Part shown: in pieces, positions 50,436-57,586 of the stretch | How the letters are laid out: each line of letters begins with the position of its first letter | How positions within the stretch are numbered: the stretch's first letter is position 1 | Assembly (NCBI GenBank): GCA_002471825.1 | Contig: DKQS01000007.1 | Coordinates: 124,001-188,000, forward strand | Origin: Flavobacteriaceae bacterium UBA7302 | GTDB lineage: Bacteria; Bacteroidota; Bacteroidia; Flavobacteriales; Flavobacteriaceae | Reading direction: 5' to 3' | DNA: 64,000 nt | Program-made: the position numbers and the translations under genes | The notes under the pieces: model-generated | Databases searched by the model: none | Told to the model about the DNA's origin: nothing | Seen by the model: the letters and a program-made list of their open reading frames with translations, nothing else

Positions 50436-51472
50436 TATTTTGAGTAATTATTTAAGAAGTTGTTCAGTTTACCTAAAAGGAGTAATAATGCCATTCCAGC
50501 AAAGGCTAATACTGCCAGTTGGAAGGTAAGATTCTTAGAAATTTCTTTAATCTCATTTCCTATGGGTTGAAAATTCGAAATAACATTAACTATTTCATAT
50601 TTCTTCGCCTTTTCAATTGCTAACAATCTGAGTTCTCCATTAATCTGTCGGTTTGTCTGAAAAAGTTCTAACTCTTTGGTTTTGGTATTTTCACCCCCCA
50701 TATCAATGGAAGTACCAGAGTTTTGTTTCTTGGCCTCTTCCACCATTACCTTCATGTAGACCAATCGTAAGGAATCTAGCTGACTCAAATTCGCTTTGAA
50801 AATTGAATCAGTACGATTCAAGTTATCATTGGTGATCTTCTTGAATCGGTTGAAATATTTATTATCAATGATAGATCCAATGATTACTTCGTCTAGTTTT
50901 TGAAATACATCATTCTTCTCGGCTACTACGTTAATCTTGTGAACTTTGTAGTCATAATCTGTAAATGATTTTTTAAATTCTTCAAAAGAATAACTTCGAA
51001 TGGTAAGTGTGTCAACAGAAAGAATTAGCTCGTCAAAGGCCGCTATAATATCATTTTCCAAACGAATGGGTTCAATTTCAAAAGTTTTCAATGAGGCTGC
51101 CTCTTCTTTAGAAAGATTAAATACTTTTTGAAGCCCTACAGTGTCCTTTTGCTTTACCAAATCGTCATAAAATTGAATATTGGTATAAAGTTGTCTGGTA
51201 CTTTTAAAGTTTGGTTCAATCAACATCTGGGATGTGTATTTCTTTGGAGAATAATATTGAATAATTCCTCCTACAACCCCACCAATTATTGTGGCCACAA
51301 CAAGCTTGACTGCATTGGTTTTTAGAAATAAAAGAATTTGAATTAGAAAATGGAATAATCCTTTGAACACGTTTCCAATGAAGTTGAAAAGATTCGCAAA
51401 GCCCTTCCCAATGATTATAAATACGGCTCCTAAATCTACCTCTTCCTCGTTATTCTTTTTCTGATTGGACAT
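50435..51472 (-). CDS. Wzz-like chain-length regulator (polysaccharide co-polymerase topology)
   Basis: A 345-residue inner-membrane protein. The cytoplasmic N-terminus (about 1-50) contains an amphipathic Phe-rich stretch; then come a first helix (about 55-75; AVKLVVATIIGGVVGGIIQY), a periplasmic domain (about 76-310) with strand-helix content and coiled-coil helices (LNRTDSIFKANLSQLDSLRL), a Pro-containing NFQPIGNEI before the end, and a second helix (about 317-336; FQLAVLAFAGMALLLLLGKL). Two helices flanking a periplasmic coiled coil fit the Wzz fold, and the position between rfbB and the 562-residue protein agrees. No kinase domain, so it is not Wzc-like. Family assignment is by topology only. 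Confidence 0.6.
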   Translation of the reverse strand: MSNQKKNNEEEVDLGAVFIIIGKGFANLFNFIGNVFKGLFHFLIQILLFLKTNAVKLVVATIIGGVVGGIIQYYSPKKYTSQMLIEPNFKSTRQLYTNIQFYDDLVKQKDTVGLQKVFNLSKEEAASLKTFEIEPIRLENDIIAAFDELILSVDTLTIRSYSFEEFKKSFTDYDYKVHKINVVAEKNDVFQKLDEVIIGSIIDNKYFNRFKKITNDNLNRTDSIFKANLSQLDSLRLVYMKVMVEEAKKQNSGTSIDMGGENTKTKELELFQTNRQINGELRLLAIEKAKKYEIVNVISNFQPIGNEIKEISKNLTFQLAVLAFAGMALLLLLGKLNNFLNNYSK

Positions 51473-51479
51473 ATGATAA

Positions 51480-53168
51480 TTAGTTAGTTGATTCTAAAAT
51501 TTGTTCTAATATTCTCTTTGTGATCGCGTAGGTCGGAACCACACCTGTAAGTCCCAAACCTCCTGAAGCCAAAGTAGCACCAGTTTCTAACGGGTTATCC
51601 GAAGCATAGTAGGCATACCTTACTTTCACATTCTCTGAAATATTCCCTCGAATTCTGGAAGCCGATTGAATGGCTTTTTGATAATGAGCTCCTTCCATTT
51701 CTAATCCCACAACATTCCATGTAGATTCAAAGAAGAACTTCAATAAATCTTTGTTCTGCAATGAGGTCCCCAACACAGTAATCATAGAACCATCATACAC
51801 ATTTACACCATATCCTTCCAAATCCTCTTTTGTTAACTCATTTTTAAAGGGATAATTGTCTGCAGTACCTTCAAAAATATGAGCACTCGGAATCATAATA
51901 TCTCCTTTTCCACCTTGCAAGATACCAGCCTTACCCATAATGGATACGGATTGGATGTCTAAATAAGTTTTAGAACCTCCTTGAGAAAATGGTTTTAAGA
52001 GTTCATCCATGGTTTCATAGGCTTGCTCTCCAAAAGCATAATCCATAACAATAATCACCGGATAATCTTCTTCCTTTATATCACTTTTAAAATGAGAACT
52101 CAGGTGTTTTATTTTCTTTGTATCAATGATTTGCACATCAATATTGGTTCCTGAGGTATCGTCTAAAAAGATCATTCCGTTTGCCAAGGCAAAAGACTTC
52201 ACCTTTTTCTGTTCTTTCTTATTGGAAGCATCACTCAATTTTTGATACAATTCAAATTTCCTGGAATTATTCTTAACCACACCAAGGGCTTCATGAGCAT
52301 AAATGGAATTCAACACACTGTGCATATTGGCACTAATGATGTGGATGGGTCTTTCCAATAAATTATTCTTGTGTAAGACCGATTTGATATCATTAGCCCA
52401 AACTTCTCCATAAATGTGATGACCAATTTCTTCAATAAGGGCATCACTAAAAGTAACCGTACGTTTTTTGTTATCCAGCACTTCGTTGATTCCTAATTGA
52501 CCTAACCAGTAAATTACTTCTAAGAATCGATCTGGATTTTCATCCGTAGAAAAGGCCTTGTAAGTGCGCACCACCTCTTCTAACTTTCGACCGAGTATAT
52601 TGCCCAAATGCACCAATAGAACTTCACGATCTTTTTCCGATAATTCACGTTTGTGAATCACCACATCTTCTAGATTCTTCCACTCTCGAATAAAATCTTC
52701 ACCTTCGTCAAGCGTAACTCGTTTTTGGATTTTATGTGATTCAATAAATAAAAAAGTAAGGTGGGTAAGGATGTCATAAATTTCAGATCGCCCTCGTGTG
52801 ATTTCAATGATCATTTGATCCTTGTCAATTCGGTAACAATTGCGTCTTCTTTTTTCTGGAATGATGGGCACAAAGTTCGAATCTTTGAATCCTTCATCCG
52901 CCATCAAGTTAATGAACTGACATTCCTCAATGCCCTTGGGCAATCGCTCAATGACATAAATCAATCCGTCTAATTCGATTTTATCTTCTGCAATGGAACC
53001 ATAAATCTCAGGTCTCAAGACCAATAATGATTTACGTAACGAAGCTCCTGAAACACCCATTGGTTTGTAAAACCCTCGACTAAAAAGGTGGCGCATTGAA
53101 ATGTAAAGCTTTTCAATGGCATTGGTTGATTCTTGCGCTCTAGTGTATGTTTTTTGTTCTTTGGCCAT
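51480..53168 (-). CDS. Conserved Bacteroidetes protein with a nucleoside-phosphorylase-like C-terminal region
   Basis: A 562-residue soluble protein without a signal peptide. The N-terminal half (about 1-230) is helical with conserved MRHLFSRGFYKPMGVSGASL and an RGRSEIYDILTHLTFLFIE segment. The C-terminal half (about 270-560) carries SANMHSVLNSIYAHEALG, VIIVMDYAFGEQAYETMDEL, SIMGKAGILQGGKGDIMIPS and NVVGLEMEGAHYQKAIQS. The last three resemble the phosphate/nucleoside sites of the nucleoside phosphorylase/nucleosidase superfamily (G-x-x-G-x-L...GD, and the x-MEGA loop). It probably belongs to a Bacteroidetes DUF (possibly DUF6909; from memory). ATG 53168 lies 9 nt after a -7 box; it is the first gene of the polysaccharide operon, 7 bp before the Wzz-like gene. 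Confidence 0.7.
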   Translation of the reverse strand: MAKEQKTYTRAQESTNAIEKLYISMRHLFSRGFYKPMGVSGASLRKSLLVLRPEIYGSIAEDKIELDGLIYVIERLPKGIEECQFINLMADEGFKDSNFVPIIPEKRRRNCYRIDKDQMIIEITRGRSEIYDILTHLTFLFIESHKIQKRVTLDEGEDFIREWKNLEDVVIHKRELSEKDREVLLVHLGNILGRKLEEVVRTYKAFSTDENPDRFLEVIYWLGQLGINEVLDNKKRTVTFSDALIEEIGHHIYGEVWANDIKSVLHKNNLLERPIHIISANMHSVLNSIYAHEALGVVKNNSRKFELYQKLSDASNKKEQKKVKSFALANGMIFLDDTSGTNIDVQIIDTKKIKHLSSHFKSDIKEEDYPVIIVMDYAFGEQAYETMDELLKPFSQGGSKTYLDIQSVSIMGKAGILQGGKGDIMIPSAHIFEGTADNYPFKNELTKEDLEGYGVNVYDGSMITVLGTSLQNKDLLKFFFESTWNVVGLEMEGAHYQKAIQSASRIRGNISENVKVRYAYYASDNPLETGATLASGGLGLTGVVPTYAITKRILEQILESTN

Positions 53169-53177
53169 GTGTAATTA

Positions 53178-53185
53178 CAAATATA
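53178..53185 (-). promoter_or_regulatory. -7 box at the head of the polysaccharide operon
   Basis: The minus strand reads TATATTTG, a perfect TAnnTTTG, 9 nt before the ATG at 53168 and inside the 20 bp gap after the protease stop. All genes from here to 38265 run the same way with gaps or overlaps mostly under 40 bp. Confidence 0.5.
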
Positions 53186-53188
53186 GAA

Positions 53189-54814
53189 CTAATTGCCAGA
53201 TAATATTTGTTGATACTTCGCAGGATCATTGAGGAGTTCGTTGGCTTTTAAAATAGCATCATTGTACTTTAAATTGTACCGATATACTCCTTCTTTGTAG
53301 TAATATCTCTTAATGATTTCATCCTGTAAAATAGGAATTAGTCGGTCTTTATTTCGACTTACCTCATCAACTTTCATATCGTTTATTTTCTTCTGAATTT
53401 GGCGGTATTCCTTTTCGATGGAATTCAGTTTGGCCTCTTTAAAAGCATCTTTAAATAGGCGTTGCTCCTTGGTAACGAAGGTGGTATCTGTAACAATGAA
53501 ATTCACAAAATCTTTAAAAATTCCATCATCTACTTTGATATCATCCAAAGCAGGTTTTGAAGAATTATCATTCACATACTTGGTGGTAAAATTAAATATG
53601 GCCCTCGATCCAATGAGACTTTTTGTGGTTTCATTCTTTTCAGACAGGTCTAATGGCACATCGGGCATCACTCCACCTCCATCATATACTTTTCTACCAT
53701 TCTGGGTTTTGAATTCATTGACACCACCATCAGAAAATTTCGGCACAACTCCTGTTTTATCATCTCGATTGGCATAGTCCAGTTCTTGAATACATCTTCC
53801 ACTGGGGGTATAATACTTTGAAATGGTTAGTTTTAATTGGGTGCCATAGGTCAAGTCGCGATATCGTTGCACCAATCCTTTACCAAAGGTGCGATCTCCC
53901 AAAATAACGGCCCTATCATAATCTTGCAAGGCCCCACTAACAATTTCTGATGCTGAGGCCGAACGATCATTCACCAAAACAACAATCGGGATGTCTAAGT
54001 CCAACGGATCTCTAGTTCCTCGGTAGGTATTGCTCCACTTTTTGATTTTCGCCTTTGTACTAACAATGGTCTTTCCTTTTGGTAAGAAAAAATTCGAAAT
54101 ATTGATGGCTTCAAGTAATGAACCGCCAAGGTTGTAACGAAGATCTAACACCAACTTCTTCATTCCCTTTTTCTTCAATTCCCTAAAAGCTTTCCTTATT
54201 TCTGACGATGCTTTACTATTGAAGGTTGTTAACGGAATGTAACCCGTTTCTTCATCAATCATATCAAAATACGGAACGGGATTCACAATGACCTTTTCTC
54301 TTGTCAGTTGTGTTGTAAACACTTCACCTTGGCGATCGACTTCTACTTCCAGCGTACTGTTCGGAATCCCCTTCAAAAACATGGACAGCTGATCTCTTTC
54401 CATATTTTTTATGGATTGACCATCAACACTTATGATTAAATCTCCTGCTTTTAACTTGGCCTTGTCTGCAGGATAATCTTTGTATATCTCTTTCAATAAA
54501 ATTCCTTCCTTGGTATAATAAACTCCGACACCAATTCCGCCATACTCTCCCGCTCTTCGGATTTTGGCGTCTTCCACATCTTGTTCGTTGTAAAAATTGG
54601 TGTAAGGATCTAAATCTTTTAAAGTATTGTTGATGGCTTTTGTTGTTAATTCCCCCGGATTTATTTCATCAACATAATACATGTTGAGCTCTTTAAACAG
54701 CGTATTATAAATCTCAATTTGCTTGGCAACTTCAAAGAACTTCGATTGAAATGAAAATCCAACCAAAAGGGTAACTGCCAACCCTAATATCACTATTTTC
54801 TTATTCGCTTTCAC
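53189..54814 (-). CDS. S41-family C-terminal processing peptidase
   Basis: Periplasmic serine protease of the CtpA/Prc group, 541 residues. An N-terminal signal or anchor (about 8-26; IVILGLAVTLLVGFSFQ) is followed by a helical cap, a PDZ domain (about 88-170; GGIGVGVYYTKEGILLKEIY, LISVDGQSIKNMERDQLSMF), and the S41 core (about 180-390) with LVLDLRYNLGGSLLEAINIS, the nucleophile Ser in VNDRSASASEIVSGALQDYD and the Lys base in GDRTFGKGLVQRYRDL. A C-terminal helical region follows (about 400-541). The start is GTG 54814, overlapping rnpA by 14 bp. Confidence 0.93.
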   Translation of the reverse strand: MKANKKIVILGLAVTLLVGFSFQSKFFEVAKQIEIYNTLFKELNMYYVDEINPGELTTKAINNTLKDLDPYTNFYNEQDVEDAKIRRAGEYGGIGVGVYYTKEGILLKEIYKDYPADKAKLKAGDLIISVDGQSIKNMERDQLSMFLKGIPNSTLEVEVDRQGEVFTTQLTREKVIVNPVPYFDMIDEETGYIPLTTFNSKASSEIRKAFRELKKKGMKKLVLDLRYNLGGSLLEAINISNFFLPKGKTIVSTKAKIKKWSNTYRGTRDPLDLDIPIVVLVNDRSASASEIVSGALQDYDRAVILGDRTFGKGLVQRYRDLTYGTQLKLTISKYYTPSGRCIQELDYANRDDKTGVVPKFSDGGVNEFKTQNGRKVYDGGGVMPDVPLDLSEKNETTKSLIGSRAIFNFTTKYVNDNSSKPALDDIKVDDGIFKDFVNFIVTDTTFVTKEQRLFKDAFKEAKLNSIEKEYRQIQKKINDMKVDEVSRNKDRLIPILQDEIIKRYYYKEGVYRYNLKYNDAILKANELLNDPAKYQQILSGN

Positions 54815-55196
54815 TGGTGTTTATTTTTGAAGTTTTTGCAATAAATTTTGACAATAAAGTATCAAGGTCATTGAACAATTTTTGATACTCTGGTTCCTCC
54901 TTACCAATATACAAAATCATTAAGTTATATGGTTCAATATTACTTTCGTAGAGTTTGTGTTTTTGATGTCTGTAACATTCCCGCAACAATCGTTTGATTC
55001 GATTTCTATCTACCGCTTTTTTAAAATTCCGTTTGGGAACCGAAAAAGCAACTTTAAGAGGGTAAGTATCTTCTGAACGAACTGATTGATATCTAATTTG
55101 CAAGGGAAATTGATGCAACAGTTTTCCTTTCGAAAAAAGGTTTTCAATCTGTTTTTTGCTTTTTAATCGTTCATTTTTTGAGAAAGTAAACCTCAT
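54801..55196 (-). CDS. rnpA: Ribonuclease P protein component
   Basis: Basic protein subunit of RNase P, which matures tRNA 5' ends. 131 residues with the signature FKKAVDRNRIKRLLRECYR (RNR motif, about 58-76), the N-terminal SKNERLKSKKQIENLFSKGK and the strand YPLKVAFSVPKRNF. ATG 55196. The usual bacterial partner rpmH is not beside it; here it is coupled to the S41 protease gene, whose start lies within its last codons. A perfect -7 box ends 4 nt before its ATG. Confidence 0.94.
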   Translation of the reverse strand: MRFTFSKNERLKSKKQIENLFSKGKLLHQFPLQIRYQSVRSEDTYPLKVAFSVPKRNFKKAVDRNRIKRLLRECYRHQKHKLYESNIEPYNLMILYIGKEEPEYQKLFNDLDTLLSKFIAKTSKINTSESE

Positions 55197-55200
55197 AGCG

Positions 55201-55208
55201 CAAACTTA
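55201..55208 (-). promoter_or_regulatory. -7 box abutting the rnpA start
   Basis: The minus strand reads TAAGTTTG, a perfect TAnnTTTG, separated from the rnpA ATG by only 4 nt, with TTG 24 bp further upstream (55233-55235). Transcription would begin at the start codon itself. Confidence 0.5.
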
Positions 55209-55269
55209 GTGTAAATCGTGAATATTCATGAACAATCAACCATGAAAAATCGGTTTTTAAAGTCCGTTT

Positions 55270-55304
55270 TTTGAAGTTAATTTAAAAAACAATACCTAAA
55301 TTTG
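55270..55304 (+). promoter_or_regulatory. Promoter of the acyl-CoA dehydrogenase gene
   Basis: TTTG (55270-55273), a 23 bp spacer, then TAAATTTG (55297-55304). Both elements fit the Bacteroidetes consensus at the upper end of the allowed spacing. The leader to ATG 55366 would be about 55 nt. The rest of the 55197-55365 gap holds the rnpA -7 box on the other strand. Confidence 0.6.
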
Positions 55305-55365
55305 ACGTATCATTAATTTCTAATGCGAAATCATTGATTTTTTATTCATCGATCAATAAAAACGT

Positions 55366-56544
55366 ATGAAACCAGATTTATTTCAAGCCCCAGATTACTA
55401 TCAATTAGATGACCTTTTAACCGATGAGCACAAACTTGTGCGAGATGCTGCCAGGGAGTGGGTAAAACGTGATGTGAGTCCCATTATTGAAGACTACGCT
55501 CAAAAGGCCGAATTCCCCACCCAAATCATCAATGGGTTGTCTGAAATTGGTGCCTTCGGACCTTATATTCCTGAGGAGTATGGTGGTGCTGGATTGGATC
55601 AAATTTCATACGGACTCATCATGCAAGAAATTGAGCGCGGCGATTCAGGCGTTCGTTCTACAGCTTCGGTTCAGTCGTCCTTAGTGATGTACCCAATCTG
55701 GAAATATGGAAATGAAGAACAAAGACAAAAGTATTTGCCAAAACTGGCTTCAGGCGAGTGGATGGGTTGTTTCGGATTGACCGAACCTGATCATGGATCG
55801 AATCCGGGGGGAATGACTACCAATTTCAAGGACATGGGAGATCATTACCTTTTAAATGGAGCAAAATTGTGGATTTCCAATGCCCCTTTCGCACAAATTG
55901 CTGTGGTATGGGCTAAAAATGAGGAAGGAAGAATTCACGGATTGATCGTAGAACGAGGCATGGAAGGTTTTTCTACTCCAGAAACCCATAACAAATGGTC
56001 GCTACGTGCTTCAGCTACCGGTGAATTAATTTTTGATAACGTCAAAGTTCCGAAAGAAAATTTATTACCGAATAAATCAGGTTTAGGAGCTCCTTTAGGA
56101 TGCTTGGATTCTGCTAGATACGGAATTTCTTGGGGTGCTATTGGTGCCGCTATGGATTGTTACGACACTGCCCTCAGATACGCTAAAGAAAGAATTCAAT
56201 TCGGCAAACCGATTGCGCAATTTCAATTGCAACAAAAGAAACTTGCAGAAATGGTGACTGAAATTACCAAGGCGCAATTATTGGCTTGGCGATTGGGAAC
56301 CTTGAAAAATGAAGGCAAAGCAACTTCGGCTCAAATTTCTATGGCCAAACGAAATAATGTTGAAATGGCTTTAAAAATTGCTCGTGAATCTAGACAAATT
56401 TTAGGCGGAATGGGAATTACAGGAGAATATTCTATCATGCGCCACATGATGAATTTAGAGAGCGTAGTAACCTACGAAGGTACACATGACATACACCTCC
56501 TAATCACAGGCCTAGATATTACAGGACTTAATGCTTTTAAATAG
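55366..56544 (+). CDS. gcdH: Acyl-CoA dehydrogenase, glutaryl-CoA dehydrogenase type
   Basis: FAD flavoenzyme of 392 residues. The order is an N-terminal helical domain (PEEYGGAGLDQISYGLIMQE), flavin-binding mid-domain (MGCFGLTEPDHGSNPGGM near 126-143, KLWISNAPFAQIAVVWAK) and C-terminal helices (ARYGISWGAIGAAMDCYDTA, RIQFGKPIAQFQLQQKKLAE, RQILGGMGITGEYSIMRHMM). The catalytic Glu is in VVTYEGTHDIHLLITG, and NKWSLRASATGELIFDNV supplies the Arg that glutaryl-CoA dehydrogenases use to bind the free carboxylate. This supports lysine/tryptophan degradation (glutaryl-CoA to crotonyl-CoA) over a generic substrate. Its stop directly abuts the convergent small gene. Confidence 0.87.
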   Translation: MKPDLFQAPDYYQLDDLLTDEHKLVRDAAREWVKRDVSPIIEDYAQKAEFPTQIINGLSEIGAFGPYIPEEYGGAGLDQISYGLIMQEIERGDSGVRSTASVQSSLVMYPIWKYGNEEQRQKYLPKLASGEWMGCFGLTEPDHGSNPGGMTTNFKDMGDHYLLNGAKLWISNAPFAQIAVVWAKNEEGRIHGLIVERGMEGFSTPETHNKWSLRASATGELIFDNVKVPKENLLPNKSGLGAPLGCLDSARYGISWGAIGAAMDCYDTALRYAKERIQFGKPIAQFQLQQKKLAEMVTEITKAQLLAWRLGTLKNEGKATSAQISMAKRNNVEMALKIARESRQILGGMGITGEYSIMRHMMNLESVVTYEGTHDIHLLITGLDITGLNAFK

Positions 56545-56679
56545 CTAGCTTTTGGGTGATTGTTTTTTATCACTATTCATCAAAAGAAATAAAGCTACAA
56601 CCAATCCTATAGCTACAACGGCAAAAACGCCTATCATCAGGGTACCATTACCCCATGAAACTAGTGGTAAATTTGTCAT
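56545..56679 (-). CDS. 44-residue single-helix membrane peptide
   Basis: Minus-strand frame from ATG 56679 to TAG 56545-56547. The peptide begins MTNLPLVSWGNGTLMIGVFA, continues with an unbroken hydrophobic helix (about residues 14-34) and ends with a charged tail SDKKQSPKS, an N-out/C-in type single-pass peptide. An in-frame ATG at 56685 would add two residues. Sequence character (Trp-Gly-Asn-Gly before the helix, Lys-rich end) argues for a real small gene, and I have an impression of similar Flavobacteriia peptides, from memory only. Function unknown. Its stop touches the stop of the acyl-CoA dehydrogenase gene with no spacer. Confidence 0.65.
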   Translation of the reverse strand: MTNLPLVSWGNGTLMIGVFAVVAIGLVVALFLLMNSDKKQSPKS

Positions 56680-56682
56680 GAT

Positions 56683-56697
56683 CATCTAATTTAGATG
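56683..56697. repeat. Perfect 15-bp palindrome upstream of the 44-residue peptide
   Basis: CATCTAA-T-TTAGATG, 7 bp arms around one T, immediately before the ATG at 56679 and covering the alternative ATG at 56685. It could be a repressor site or a hairpin that hides the start region; both are inference. Confidence 0.35.
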
Positions 56698-56744
56698 GCT
56701 AAAGTATGCGTCACGACACATTTAAAAAATGATAATTATCAGGA

Positions 56745-56933
56745 TTAGGAAACTTGTTTCAGCATTTGTGCTTCAAATAACTTCGGACATCTTTTGCAGT
56801 TGATTCCCTTTTTTTTGTACTTGAAACAACACTTACTTTTTGGCTTGATACAATTGGTAGCACAAGAAGCCTCACATCCTTGTGATACTTGTATTACTTT
56901 GGACTTTGCCGTATGGGTGTAGAATATAATCAT
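56745..56933 (-). CDS. Small cysteine-rich protein
   Basis: 62 residues from ATG 56933. The core has seven cysteines in the pattern C-x3-C-x3-C-x6-CC-x9-C-x2-C (SQGCEASCATNC, KSKCCFKYKKKGINCKRC) amid Lys residues, as in small metal-binding or disulfide-knotted proteins. A TTG six codons upstream (56951) is less likely because a perfect -7 box (56949-56956) overlaps it; that box in turn supports the ATG 56933 start and the reality of the gene. No signal peptide. Function unknown; zinc or another soft metal is a natural guess given the Cys density. The 44-residue peptide gene lies 60 bp downstream. Confidence 0.65.
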   Translation of the reverse strand: MIIFYTHTAKSKVIQVSQGCEASCATNCIKPKSKCCFKYKKKGINCKRCPKLFEAQMLKQVS

Positions 56934-56948
56934 GCCTGAATTACACGG

Positions 56949-56956
56949 CAAAAATA
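56949..56956 (-). promoter_or_regulatory. -7 box of the cysteine-rich gene
   Basis: The minus strand reads TATTTTTG, a perfect TAnnTTTG, 15 nt before ATG 56933, in the 54 bp between this gene and the stop of the methyltransferase gene. Confidence 0.5.
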
Positions 56957-56987
56957 TTACTTATTTAGAATAAATAAAAATAGTTTT

Positions 56988-57584
56988 TTACTTTTTCGTA
57001 AAATTTATGAAGAGCTCTTTTCCTTGTCGGCTTGGGTGTGAATTGTAGCAAGATTCGAAGGTCTCAAAGTGAAATTTGGACTCAAAATAGTTTACATATT
57101 CCTTCTTTGACCCTCCAAAAGGAGGTCTGTTCGAAAACAATGGAACTTTAAAAAGCACCCCAACAAGTTTGCCATGAGGATTCAATAATTGATGCATTTT
57201 TTTTGCATACTTTTCTCGAAGGGATGGATGAATGGCACAAAAAAAGGTTTGCTCTAAGACCAAATCAAATTGGCGATTTACATCAAAAAAGTTACCCAGG
57301 ATTAGGTGATCCTTTGGAAATACAGGGACTCTTTGTTGTAGGTTTTCCAAAGCGGTTTGTGATACATCCACCACAAAGACATTTTGAAATCCTTTTTGAA
57401 ACAAATACTCAGCTTCGTATGAATTTCCGCCTCCGGGAATCAAAATGGATTTATCCTTGTCTTGATCCTTTAACTGATCTATGTATTCCTTCAATGGCGG
57501 AGACACTACTCCCAAATCCCAACCAATATCATTGGATTTATAACGACTATCCCATGCGTTACCCGATAAGTCAAGTTCTGCCAT
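56988..57584 (-). CDS. Thiopurine S-methyltransferase-like SAM methyltransferase
   Basis: A class I SAM-dependent methyltransferase of 198 residues in the TPMT branch, whose members methylate thiols or oxyanions of Se and Te. N-terminal WDSRYKSNDIGWDLGVVSPP (about 12-31) is the TPMT signature; SAM-binding motif I is ILIPGGGNSYEAEYLFQKGF with Asp in VFVVDVSQTALENL, and LVLEQTFFCAIHPSLREKY is the active-site region of the family. ATG 57584 lies 2 bp after the TolC-like gene, so it belongs to the efflux operon; a role in detoxification with the pump is inferred. Confidence 0.87.
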   Translation of the reverse strand: MAELDLSGNAWDSRYKSNDIGWDLGVVSPPLKEYIDQLKDQDKDKSILIPGGGNSYEAEYLFQKGFQNVFVVDVSQTALENLQQRVPVFPKDHLILGNFFDVNRQFDLVLEQTFFCAIHPSLREKYAKKMHQLLNPHGKLVGVLFKVPLFSNRPPFGGSKKEYVNYFESKFHFETFESCYNSHPSRQGKELFINFTKK

Positions 57585-57586
57585 CC

